Positions 1 through 11,900 of a DNA stretch of 64,000 bases are shown piece by piece. The position numbers and the translations under genes are program-made. The notes under the pieces were generated by a model that saw only the letters and a program-made list of their open reading frames with translations, was not told where the DNA came from and searched no databases. Source of the stretch: Apostichopus japonicus. Taxonomy: Eukaryota; Echinodermata; Holothuroidea; Aspidochirotida; Stichopodidae. Numbering within the stretch: position 1 is the stretch's first letter; the number at the start of each line of letters is the position of its first letter. The DNA lies in NCBI RefSeq assembly GCF_037975245.1, contig NC_092581.1, forward strand, positions 6,911,501-6,975,500, written 5' to 3'.

Positions 1-1807
1 CTGGAAATATCTATGCGACCTTTACAGCTAACCACCCCAACTTTCTTTTAACTTAGTACTCCATAGGGCCACAACATTTTAAACATTTGACATAACAAAT
101 AGGAACCAACGTTTATCCTACTGGAACCAACGTATGCTTGTGGGAACAATTTTTAGAGAAGCGGATATTTTTTATACCATATCTGAAATGGCTTGAAAGC
201 TATACCCCGGATCAGGGACACTTGATGCAGAAATACCGGTACAGAATCAGAACCATTTGGAGAGAAAACACTGCCAGGAAATAATCATGATATATCTTCG
301 TGACATCAACAACTTTTCCCCAAACTTGCTCTTAACTTAGTACTCATAGGGCCACAACAATTGAAACATTTGACATACCAAATAGGAACCAACGTTTATC
401 CTGCTGGAACCAACATATCGTATGCTTTGGGAACAATTTAAGAGAAGCGGACATTTTTTATACTATATCTAAAATGGCTTCAAAGCAATACCCGAATCAG
501 GGACACTTGATGCAGAAATACCGAATTAGAATGAGAACAATTTGGAGAGAAAACACTGCCAGGAAATAATGACTTTTCGAAACTTGTAGCAATTGTAGCA
601 TGCTGTGTTTTGGGCAATTATAATCATGATATATCTTTGTGACATCAACAACTTTTCCCCAAACTTGCTCTTAACTTAGTACTCATAGGGCCACAACAAT
701 TGAAACATTTGACATACCAAATAGGAACCAACGTTTATCCTGCTGGAACCAACATATCGTATGCTTTGGGAACAATTTAAGAGAAGCGGACATTTTTTAT
801 ACTATATCTAAAATGGCTTCAAAGCAATACCCGAATCAGGGACACTTGATGCAGAAATACTGAATTAGAATGAGAACAATTTGGAGAGAAAACACTGCCA
901 GGAAATAATGACTTTTCGAAACTTGTAGCAATTGTAGCATGCTGTGTTTTGGGCAATTATAATCATGATATATCTTTGTGACATCAACAACTTTTCCCCA
1001 AACTTGCTCTTAACTTAGTACTCATAGGGCCACAACAATTGAAACATTTGACATACCAAATAGGAACCAACGTTTATCCTGCTGGAACCAACATATCGTA
1101 TGCTTTGGGAACAATTTAAGAGAAGCGGACATTTTTTATACTATATCTAAAATGGCTTCAAAGCAATACCCGAATCAGGGACACTTGATGCAGAAATACC
1201 GAATTAGAATGAGAACAATTTGGAGAGAAAACACTGCCAGGAAATAATGACTTTTCGAAACTTGTAGCATGCTGTGTTTTGGGCAATTATAATCATGATA
1301 TATCTTTGTGACATAAACATTTGTGACATAGCCACTAGGAACCAACGTTTATCCTGCTGGAACCAACGTTATGCTGTGTGAACAATTGTAGTGAAGCGGA
1401 CATTTTTTATACTTTATCTGAAATGGCTTGAAAGCTTTACTCAGGACAATTGATGCAGAAATACCGGTTTTAAATAAGAACAACCTGGAGAGAAAACACT
1501 GCCAGGAAATAATGACTTTTCGAAACTTGTAGCATGCTATGTTTTGGGCCACAACATTTTAAACATTTGACATAACAAATAGGAACCAACGTTTATCCTA
1601 CTGGAACCAACGTATGCTTGTGGGAACAATTTTTAGAGAAGCGGACATTTTTTATACCATATCTGAAATGGCTTGAATATACCCCGGATCCCCGGGACAC
1701 TTGATACAGAAATACCGGTACAGAATCAGAACCATTTGGAGAGAAAACACTGCCAGGAAATAATCATGATATATCTTCGTGACATCAACAACTTTTCCCC
1801 AACTTTC
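1..1807 (+). repeat. Satellite S1, left block
   Basis: Tandem array of S1 units, recognised by the recurring words AGGAACCAACGTTTATCC, GAAATGGCTTGAAAGC and ATCATGATATATCTT. The ATCATGAT anchors at 284, 623, 962 and 1292 give periods of 339, 339 and 330 bp; the 330-bp unit lacks a 9-bp AATTGTAGC. A shorter unit class near 282 bp lacks the tail TGACTTTTCGAAACTTGTAGC. The block ends abruptly at 1807, where satellite S2 begins. Short ORFs (e.g. minus strand 1349-1552) recur unit by unit and I do not regard them as genes. Confidence 0.95.
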
Positions 1808-4064
1808 AAAAAAAGGACAGGGTGCTCCCCTTCCGCGATATGAGACACTCCTTCGTGAATCGGTTTCTGCCACCAGTGGCGAGCTCCATCGAAGCGGAGA
1901 TCAATCCTGTGGAACAAGCCGTTTTGGTCCTAAACGCTACCCTAGGAAAGAAGAGACAAAGTTCTGCGAAAAGGTCACATCACTGGTTTTCAAAATAAAT
2001 CTGTCGGGATGCACACTGTTTGTTTTCTCTCGGCATGAGCAAACACCCCTCCGGTGGGTGTTTCCATCCGGTTTGAAGAAGAGACTTTTCGAGCGGATTT
2101 ATTTTCAAAACTGGTGCCAACCACCGATTCAGGAAGGAGCATCTCGAGCTGTTTTCTTCGAAAACGCACAAATACGTAGAAACATCCACCGCTTGTGTGC
2201 CCCACTAGGGTCAAATATCTCTCCCCTTTAAGCCAAAAGCGCACTTGGTGTGCTTCTCTTGAACTTAATTCAGCTTTAAACCCCATTCTATTTAGGGCGA
2301 GGCCGTTTCGATGCAAAACACACGGGGGTCACCCGGCTGCGAAACTGTGTCTGCAACCAATTTCAAGATCAATCCTGCGGGGAATATTCTGGTTTTTGTC
2401 ATAAACACAGTGGTGCTTTTCAACTGCGAATGGAGACACTTCTCAAAGAATCGGTAGATGCCACCAGCTTCAAGCCCCGATTCGGAGAAAACACCACTCC
2501 GTTCCAGAACACACGGCCGTGTGGAAAGGAGACACCCAAACGGGAAACCGTGCCTGTCACCAGTTTTGAGACCCATCTAGGCCGAAAACAGGCCGTTTGT
2601 TCTCAAAAACACTGGGTTGCAATTTCGAAAGGGACACACTCCTCTTTGAAACTGTTTTTTTTTTCCCACGAGTTTTGAGATCCGTTCGGTGTTGAAGATC
2701 GAAACGCTTACTTCCAACAGTTTCGTGTTTCATCTGGGGTGCTTTACCTCCGCAAGAGGTGACACTACTTCGTGAATCGGTGGGTGTTTGCAGTTTCGAG
2801 ACCAACCGATTCAAGGGACAGGCCCATTCCATCCAAAACTCCAGGGGATTCTCCTGTTGGCGAGAGGAGACACCCATCCACGAAAATTCGAATCTGGCGC
2901 GAAATCGCAGAGGGTGCCTTTCTCAGTGACAGGAGAGACAACTCTCGGAATCGGTTTGGTGCCAGCAACTTCGAGCCCCATCTATTTCGATGAACAGACC
3001 ATTTTCGTTGCTAAACGAAGGGGAGTCCGTCTTTCGGCGTGAGGAGACACCTCTCGACGAACTGTGCCTAAAACTAGCTCTGAGTTCAATGAGGGGCTGG
3101 GAACATCAATCAAAGTGCACTGAGGTGCTTCTCATAGCGAGAACAGACACCCCTCCAGAAAGCGGTGGGTATTAACCAGTTTTGGGATATATCTCTGTTC
3201 AGGAACTTTTCGGGCGAAAACGCAAACGCACACGGTGCTCCCTTTAAGCAAGAGGAGACTCCCCTTTGGTAAACCGTGCCTTGCAATTGGCGAGAAGTGA
3301 CACTCCCCTGTAAAACTTTTTTCCACGAGTTTTGAGATCCGCCCGGTGTAAATAGCAATAGGGTGCTTCTCTCAGAGAGAGGAGACAACCGTTCTCGAAA
3401 CGCTGACTTCCAACAGTTTCGTGTTTCAATCTGGGGTGCTTACCTCAGCGAGAGGTGACACAACTTCGTGATTCGGTGGGTGTTTGCAGTTTCGAGCCCA
3501 ACCGACCAAGGAACAGGCCCATTCCATCCGAAACAAAAGGGGATTCTCCTGTTGTCGAGAGGAGACACCCAACCATTCTAAGGAATCTGGCGCGAAAATG
3601 CAGAGGGTACCTTTCTCCGTGACAGTTTCGCGCTTCATCTGGGTTGCTTACCTCCGCAAATCGGTGGGTTTTTGCAATTTCGAGCCCAACCATTTCGGAG
3701 AACAGGCCCATTCCATTTAAAACACACGGGGATTTTCTGGATGGCAAAAATCCTTATCAAGCGAAAACGCACTGGGTGCATTTCTCCGTGTAAGAAGACA
3801 CCACTCTAAGGAATCGGTTGGTGCCACTTGCTTCGAGCCTCATATTGTTCGCTGAACATTTCGGTGCCAAACCCACGGGAGTCCGTCTTTAGTCGAGAGG
3901 AGACACCTCTCCGTTTAACTGTGCTTACAAACAGCTCTGAGCGGGGAATTTCAGTGAACGAGCTAGGGGTGCTTCTCATTGGCAGGAGTAGACACACCTC
4001 CAGAAAGCAGTGACAATCACCCAGTTTCGAAACCACCCTTTTACGAGATACTTTATGTTTCTGC
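1808..4064 (+). repeat. S2 higher-order copy 1
   Basis: The first S2 unit starts at the S1/S2 junction. It is the longest copy (2257 bp between anchors), about 41 bp longer than copy 2. The difference lies largely in the region around 1860-2170, where this copy carries extra sequence around GAGCTCCATCGAAGCGG and GCGGATTTATTTTCAAAACTGG that copy 2 lacks. The rest aligns to copy 2 with only scattered changes. Confidence 0.85.
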
Positions 4065-6280
4065 CAAAAAAGGACAGGGTATCTCCTCCGCGATATGAGA
4101 CACCCCTTCGTGAATCGGTTTCTGGGAAACAAGCAGTTTTGGTCCTTAACGCTACCCTAGGAGAGAAGAGACGAATTTCTGCGAAACGGTCACACCACTG
4201 GTTTTCAAAATAAATCTGTGTCGGATGCGCACTGTTTGTTTTCTCTCGGCATGAGCAAACACCCCTCCGGTGGGTGTCACCATCCGACTCGAAGAAGAGA
4301 CTTTTCGAGCGGATTGCCAACCCGGTACCGATTCAGGAAGGAGCATCTCGAGCTGTAATCTTCGAAAACACACAAATACGTAGATAACTTCTCCGAAAAC
4401 ATCCACCGCTTGTGTGCCCCACTAGGGTCAATATCTCTCCCCTTTCAGCCAAAGCGCACTTGGTGTGCTTCTCTTGAACTTAATTCAGTTTTAAACCCCA
4501 TCCTATTTAGGGGAGGGGCCGTTTCGATGCAAAACACACGGGGGTCACCCGGCTGCGAAACTGTGTCTGCAACCAATTTCAAGATCAATCCTGCGGGGAA
4601 TATTCCGTTTTTTGTCATAAACACAGTGGTGCTTTTCAACTGCGAAAGGAGATACTTCTCAGAGAATCGGTAGATGCCACCAGCTTCAAGCCCCGATTCG
4701 GAGAAAACACCACTCCGTTCCAGAACACACGGCCGTGTGGAAAGGAGACACCCAAACGGGAAACCGTGCCTGTCACCAGTTTTGAGACCCATCTAGGCCG
4801 GAAAACAGGCCGTTTGTTCTCAAAAACACTGGGGTGCAATTTCGAAAGGACACACTCCTCTTTGAAACTGTTTTTTTTTTTCCCACGAGTTTTGAGATCC
4901 GTTCGGTGTTAAAGATCGAAACGCTTACTTCCAACAGTTTCGTGTTTCATCTGGGGTGCTTTACCTCCGCAAGAGGTGACACTACTTCGTGAATCGGTGG
5001 GTGTTTGCAGTTTCGAGACCAACCGATTCAAGGGACAGGCCCATTCCATCCAAAACTCCAGGGGATTCTCCTGTTGGCGAGAGGAGACACCCATCCACGA
5101 AAATTCGAATCTGGCGCGAAATCGCAGAGGGTGCCTTTCTCAGTGACAGGAGAGACAACTCTCGGAATCGGTTTGGTGCCAGCAACTTTGAGCCCCATCT
5201 ATTTCGATGAACAGACCATTTCGTTGCTAAACGAAGGGGAGTCCGTCTTTCGGCGTGAGGAGACACCTCTCGACGAACTGTGCCTAAAACTAGCTCTGAG
5301 TTCAATGAGGGGCTGGGAACATCAATCAAAGTGCACTGAGGTGCTTCAAATAGCGAGAACAGACACCCCTCCAGAAAGCGGTGGGTATTAACCAGTTTTG
5401 GGATATATCTCTGTTCAGGAACTTTTCGGGCGAAAACGCAAACGCACACGGTGCTCCCTTTAAGCAAGAGGAGACTCCCCTTTGGTAAACCGTGCCTTGC
5501 AATTGGCGAGAAGTGACACTCCCCTGTAAAACTTTTTTCCACGAGTTTTGAGATCCGCCCGGTGTAAATAGCAATAGGGTGCTTCTCTCAGAGAGAGGAG
5601 ACAACCGTTCTCGAAACGCTGACTTCCAACAGTTTCGTGTTTCAATCTGGGGTGCTTACCTCAGCGAGAGGTGACACAACTTCGTGATTCGGTGGGTGTT
5701 TGCAGTTTCGAGCCCAACCGACCAAGGAACAGGCCCATTCCATCCGAAACAAAAGGGGATTCTCCTGTTGTCGAGAGGAGACACCCAACCACTCTAAGGA
5801 ATCTGGCGCGAAAATGCAGAGGGTACCTTTCTCCGTGACAGTTTCGCGCTTCATCTGGGTTGCTTACCTCCGCAAATCGGTGGGTTTTTGCAATTTCGAG
5901 CCCAACCATTTCGGAGAACAGGCCCATTCCATTTAAAACACACGGGGATTTTCTGGATGGCAAAAATCCTTATCAAGCGAAAACGCACTGGGTGCATTTC
6001 TCCGTGTAAGAAGACACCACTCTAAGGAATCGGTTGGTGCCACTTGCTTCGAGCCTCATATTGTTCGCTGAACATTTCGGTGCCAAACCCACGGGAGTCC
6101 GTCTTTAGTCGAGAGGAGACACCTCTCCGTTTAACTGTGCTTACAAACAGCTCTGAGCGGGGAATTTCAGTGAACGAGCTAGGGGTGCTTCTCATTGGCA
6201 GGAGTAGACACACCTCCAGAAAGCAGTGACAATCACCCAGTTTCGAAACCACCCTTTTACGAGATACTTTATGTTTCTGT
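4065..6280 (+). repeat. S2 higher-order copy 2
   Basis: 2216-bp unit, nearly identical to the first part of copy 3; open frames at 4410, 4989 and 5005 recur exactly 2216 bp later. It serves as the reference copy here. Imperfect hairpins of the form GGTG-(C)TTCTC ... GAG-AGACACC can be read at 5061-5092, 5339-5370, 5577-5606, 5990-6017, 6183-6215 and 6290-6320. Confidence 0.88.
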
Positions 6281-8306
6281 CAAAAAAGGACAGGGTATCT
6301 CCTCCGCGATATGAGACACCCCTTCGTGAATCGGTTTCTGGGAAACAAGCAGTTTTGGTCCTTAACGCTACCCTAGGAGAGAAGAGACGAATTTCTGCGA
6401 AACGGTCACACCACTGGTTTTCAAAATAAATCTGTGTCGGATGCGCACTGTTTGTTTTCTCTCGGCATGAGCAAACACCCCTCCGGTGGGTGTCACCATC
6501 CGACTCGAAGAAGAGACTTTTCGAGCGGATTGCCAACCCGGTACCGATTCAGGAAGGAGCATCTCGAGCTGTAATCTTCGAAAACACACAAATACGTAGA
6601 TAACTTCTCCGAAAACATCCACCGCTTGTGTGCCCCACTAGGGTCAATATCTCTCCCCTTTCAGCCAAAGCGCACTTGGTGTGCTTCTCTTGAACTTAAT
6701 TCAGTTTTAAACCCCATCCTATTTAGGGGAGGGGCCGTTTCGATGCAAAACACACGGGGGTCACCCGGCTGCGAAACTGTGTCTGCAACCAATTTCAAGA
6801 TCAATCCTGCGGGGAATATTCCGTTTTTTGTCATAAACACAGTGGTGCTTTTCAACTGCGAAAGGAGACACTTCTCAGAGAATCGGTAGATGCCACCAGC
6901 TTCAAGCCCCGATTCGGAGAAAACACCACTCCGTTCCAGAACACACGGCCGTGTGGAAAGGAGACACCCAAACGGGAAACCGTGCCTGTCACCAGTTTTG
7001 AGACCCATCTAGGCCGGAAAACAGGCCGTTTGTTCTCAAAAACACTGGGGTGCAATTTCGAAAGGACACACTCCTCTTTGAAACTGTTTTTTTTTTTCCC
7101 ACGAGTTTTGAGATCCGTTCGGTGTTAAAGATCGAAACGCTTACTTCCAACAGTTTCGTGTTTCATCTGGGGTGCTTTACCTCCGCAAGAGGTGACACTA
7201 CTTCGTGAATCGGTGGGTGTTTGCAGTTTCGAGACCAACCGATTCAAGGGACAGGCCCATTCCATCCAAAACTCCAGGGGATTCTCCTGTTGGCGAGAGG
7301 AGACACCCATCCACGAAAATTCGAATCTGGCGCGAAATCGCAGAGGGTGCCTTTCTCAGTGACAGGAGAGACAACTCTCGGAATCGGTTTGGTGCCAGCA
7401 ACTTCGAGCCCCATCTATTTCGATGAACAGACCATTTCGTTGCTAAACGAAGGGGAGTCCGTCTTTCGACGAACTGTGCCTACAACTAGCTCTGAGCTCA
7501 ATGAGGGGCTGGGAACATCAATCAAAGTGCACTGAGGTGCTTCTCATAGCGAGAACAGACACCCCTCCAGAAAGCGGTGGGTATTAACCAGTTTTGGGAT
7601 ATATCTCTGTTCAGGAACTTTTCGGGCGAAAACGCAAACGCACACGGTGCTCCCTTTAAGCAAGAGGAGACTCCCCTTTGGTAAACCGTGCCTTGCAATT
7701 GGCGAGAAGTGACACTCCCCTGTAAAACTTTTTTCCACGAGTTTTGAGATCCGCCCGGTGTAAATAGCAATAGGGTGCTTCTCTCAGAGAGAGGAGACAA
7801 CCGTTCTCGAAACGCTGACTTCCAACAGTTTCGTGTTTCAATCTGGGGTGCTTACCTCAGCGAGAGGTGACACAACTTCGTGATTCGGTGGGTGTTTGCA
7901 GTTTCGAGCCCAACCGACCAAGGAACTGGCCCATTCCATCCGAAACACAAGGGGATTCTCCTGTTGTCGAGAGGAGACACCCAACCACGAAAATTCTTAT
8001 CAGGCGAAAACGCATTGGGTGCATTTCTCCGTGTAAGAAGACACCACTCTAAGGAATCGGTTGGTGCCACTTGCTTCGAGCCTCATATTGTTCGCTGAAC
8101 ATTTCGGTGCCAAACCCACGAGAGTCCGTATTTAGTCGAGAGGAGACACCTCTCCGTTTAACTGTGCTTACAAACAGCTCTGAGCGGGGAATTTCAGTGA
8201 ACGAGCTAGGGGTGCTTCTCATGGCAGGAGTAGACACACCTCCAGAAAGCAGTGACAATCACCCAGTTTCGAAACCACCCTTTTACGAGATACTTTATGT
8301 TTCTGT
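6281..8306 (+). repeat. S2 higher-order copy 3, internally deleted
   Basis: 2026-bp unit. Relative to copy 2 it lacks about 24 bp at 7467 (GTCTTTCGACGAACTG joins what is separated by GCGTGAGGAGACACCTCTC in copy 2). It also lacks roughly 165 bp near 7990, where ACCCAACCACGAAAATTC is followed directly by TTATCAGGCGAAAACGC. Both deletions join points inside similar ~100-bp monomers, as expected for unequal exchange or slippage between monomers. Confidence 0.85.
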
Positions 8307-8590
8307 CAAAAAAGGACAGGGTATCTCCTCCGCGATATGAGACACCCCTTCGTGAATCGGTTTCTGGGGAACAAGCAGTTTTGGTCCTTAACGCTACCCT
8401 AGGGGAGAAGAGACGAATTTCTGGTTTTCAAAATAAATCTGTGTCGGATGCGCACTGTTTGTTTTCTCTCGGCATGAGCAAACACCCCTCCGGTGGGTGT
8501 CACCATCAGATTCGAAGAAGAGACTTTTCGAGCGGATTTATTTTTAAAACTGGTGCCAACCACCGATTCAGGAAGGAGCATCTCGTCCGA
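8307..8590 (+). repeat. S2 partial terminal copy
   Basis: The first ~280 bp of a fourth S2 unit. It is recognisable up to AGGAAGGAGCATCTCG, then breaks into non-repetitive sequence at about 8586-8590. It has a further local deletion relative to copy 2 near 8420, where GAATTTCTG is followed directly by GTTTTCAAAATAAATC. It does, however, keep GCGGATTTATTTTTAAAACTGG-type sequence near 8531, a feature shared with copy 1 and absent from copies 2 and 3. Confidence 0.85.
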
Positions 8591-8935
8591 AAAACCGTTT
8601 TATATTTTTTCCCGTTTGGACAAAAAGAGACCGCATTTTTCTTGCAATGGGTTACAATTGGTGTAATTATCACACATTCACATCATTCAGTGTTTGTGAT
8701 CCATTAAAGCACAACATATGACACAAGTACATAATTGCCTATTTGCATGGCTTTCAAACTTTATAATATAATTGTATAGAAAAGCTGCTCATGTTCTATC
8801 ATTGAGTGAGGTAAAAAAGAAACCGCAAGACTCAAACAGCAATGCAATCTAAACTAACATCTGTGTCTGAGCAATAACTAACTACAATTTATTTTATTTT
8901 TTTGTCATTATTGTGACATGATACAGAAGAGAACA
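8591..8935. other. Non-repetitive spacer between S2 and S1
   Basis: AT-rich sequence of about 345 bp with no match to S1, S2, S3 or S4 that I can see, and no convincing coding or RNA gene signal. It separates the truncated last S2 unit from a diverged partial S1 unit that starts near 8936 (AACAATTTGGAGAGAAAACACTGG). Confidence 0.7.
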
Positions 8936-11900
8936 ATTTGGAGAGAAAACACTGGCAGGAGATAATTACTTTTCGAAACTTGTAGCAACTGTAGCATGCT
9001 ATGTTTTGGGCAATAATAATAATAATAATCGTTTATCCTACTGGAACCAACGTATGCTGTGGGAACAATTTTTAGAGAAGCGGATATTTTTTATACCATA
9101 TCTGAAATGGCTTGAAAGCTATACCCCGGATCAGGGACACTTGATGCAGAAATACCGGTACAGAATCAGAACCATTTGGAGAGAAAACACTGCCAGGAAA
9201 TAATCATGATATATCTTCGTGACATCAACAACTTTTCCCCAAACTTGCTCTTAACTTAGTACTCATAGGGCCACAACAATTGAAACATTTGACATACCAA
9301 ATAGGAACCAACGTTTATCCTACTGGAACCAACGTATGCTTGTGGGAACAATTTTTAGAGAAGCGGACATTTTTTATACCATATCTGAAATGGCTTGAAG
9401 CTATACCCCGGATCAGGGACACTTGATGCAGAAATACCGGTACAGAATCAGAACCATTTGGAGAGAAAACACTGCCTGGAAATAATCATGATATATCTTC
9501 GTGACATCAACAACTTTTCCCCAAACTTGCTCTTAACTTAGTACTCATAGGGCCACAACAATTGAAACATTTGACATACCAAATAGGAACCAACGTTTAT
9601 CCTGCTGGAACCAACATATCGTATGCTTTGGGAACAATTTAAGAGAAGCGGACATTTTTTATACTATATCTAAAATGGCTTCAAAGCAATACCCGAATCA
9701 GGGACACTTGATGCAGAAATACCGAATTAGAATGAGAACAATTTGGAGAGAAAACACTGCCAGGAAATAATGACTTTTCGAAACTTGTAGCAATTGTAGC
9801 ATGCTGTGTTTTGGGCAATAATAATCATGATATATCTTTGTGACATAAACATTTGTGACATAGCCACTAGGAACCAACGTTTATCCTGCTGGAACCAACG
9901 TTATGCTGTGTGAACAATTATTGTAGTGAAGCGGACATTTTTTATACTTTGTCTGAAATGGCTTGAAAGCCTTACTCGAATCAGGGCAATTGATGCAGAA
10001 ATACCGGTTTTAAATAAGAACAACCTGGAGAGAAAACACTGCCAGGAAATAATGACTTTTCGAAACTTGTAGCATGCTATGTTTTGGGCAATTTTAGATC
10101 TATACATCAATAACCAGGAAATATTTATGCGACCTTTACAGCTAACCACCCCAACTTTCTTTTAACTTAGTACTCCATAGGGCCACAACATTTTAAACAT
10201 TTGACATAACAAATAGGAACCAACGTTTATCCTACTGGAACCAACGTATGCTTGTGGGAACAATTTTTAGAGAAGCGGATATTTTTTATACCATATCTGA
10301 AATGGCTTGAAAGCTATACCCCGGATCAGGGACACTTGATGCAGAAATACCGGTACAGAATCAGAACCATTTGGAGAGAAAACACTGCCAGGAAATAATC
10401 ATGATATATCTTCGTGACATCAACAACTTTTCCCCAAACTTGCTCTTAACTTAGTACTCATAGGGCCACAACAATTGAAACATTTGACATACCAAATAGG
10501 AACCAACGTTTATCCTGCTGGAACCAACATATCGTATGCTTTGGGAACAATTTAAGAGAAGCGGACATTTTTTATACTATATCTAAAATGGCTTCAAAGC
10601 AATACCCGAATCAGGGACACTTGATGCAGAAATACCGAATTAGAATGAGAACAATTTGGAGAGAAAACACTGCCAGGAAATAATGACTTTTCGAAACTTG
10701 TAGCATGCTATGTTTTGGGCAATTTTAGATCTATACATCAATAACCTGGAAATATCTATGCGACCTTTACAGCTAACCACCCCAACTTTCTTTTAACTTA
10801 GTACTCCATAGGGCCACAACATTTTAAACATTTGACATAACAAATAGGAACCAACGTTTATCCTACTGGAACCAACGTATGCTTGTGGGAACAATTTTTA
10901 GAGAAGCGGACAATTTTTATACCATATCTGAAATGGCTTGAATATACCCCGGATCCCCGGGACACTTGATGCAGAAATACCGGTACAGAATCAGAACCAT
11001 TTGGAGAGAAAACACTGCCAGGAAATAATCATGATATATCTTCGTGACATCAACAACTTTTCCCCAAACTTTCTCTTAACTTAGTACTCCATAGGGCCAC
11101 AACCTTTTAAACATTTGACATACCAAATAGGAACCAACGTTTATCCTACTGGAACCAACGTATGCTGTGGGAACAATTTTTAGAGAAGCGGATATCTTTT
11201 ATACCATATCTGAAATGGCTTGAAAGCTATACCCCGGATCAGGGACACTTGATGCAGAAATACCGGTACAGAATCAGAACCATTTGGAGAGAAAACACTG
11301 CCAGGAAATAATGACTTTACGAAACTTGTAGCAATTGTAGCATGCTGTGTTTTGGGCAATAATAATCATGATATATCTTTGTGACATAAACATTTGTGAC
11401 ATAGCCACTAGGAACCAACGTTTATCCTGCTGGAACCAACGTTATGCTCTGTGAACAATTGTAGTGAAGCGGACATTTTTTATACTTGTCTGAAATGGCT
11501 TGAAAGCCTTACTCGAATCAGGGCAATTGATGCAGAAATACCGGTTTTAAATAAGAACAACCTGGAGAGAAAACACTGCCAGGAAATAATGACTTTTCGA
11601 AACTTGTAGCATGCTATGTTTTGGGCAATTTTAGATCTATACATCAATAACCAGGAAATATCTATGCGACCTTTACAGCTAACCACCCCAACTTTCTTTT
11701 AACTTAGTACTCCATAGGGCCACAACATTTTAAACATTTGACATAACAAATAGGAACCAACGTTTATCCTACTGGAACCAACGTATGCTTGTGGGAACAA
11801 TTTTTAGAGAAGCGGATATTTTTTATACCATATCTGAAATGGCTTGAGGTATACCCCGGATCAGGGACACTTGATGCAGAAATACCGGTACAGAATCAGA

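Larger units (their letters stand above)
1808..8590 (+). repeat. Satellite S2, 2.2-kb higher-order array
   Basis: Three full and one partial copy of a higher-order unit. The anchor AGGACAGGGT at 1814, 4071, 6287 and 8313 gives unit lengths of 2257, 2216 and 2026 bp. Inside each unit are roughly twenty strongly diverged ~100-bp monomers sharing GAGGAGACACC, GAATCGGT, TTTCGAGACC/TTTTGAGATCC and AACAGGCC words. Composition is visibly more GC-rich than the flanking satellites. Open frames up to 186 codons (minus 4982-5542) occur on both strands and in several frames at once, and repeat with the period, so they look like stop-poor repeat sequence and not coding sequence. Confidence 0.93.

Noticed and set aside
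1683-1695. GGATCCCCGGG resembling a cloning-vector polylinker (also at about 10951, 13673, 14863 and 16049)
   Set aside because: It occurs as a variant of the normal S1 sequence CGGATCAGGGACAC in several units with normal S1 flanks on both sides, and no other vector sequence is present.
1808-8590. Long open frames on both strands of S2 (up to 186 codons, minus 4982-5542)
   Set aside because: They recur with the 2.2-kb period, overlap in several frames, have no splice or initiation context, and give no recognisable domain. A zinc-finger-array reading was considered but no Cys/His spacing is present.
1808-8590. TTTCGAGACC words in S2 as possible RNA polymerase III B boxes or tRNA-derived repeats
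   Set aside because: The match to the B-box pattern is incomplete and no A box, cloverleaf or terminator lies at suitable spacing.
8591-8935. Remnant of a transposon between S2 and S1
   Set aside because: No inverted or direct terminal repeats and no coding remnant could be found, so it is left as unique spacer.
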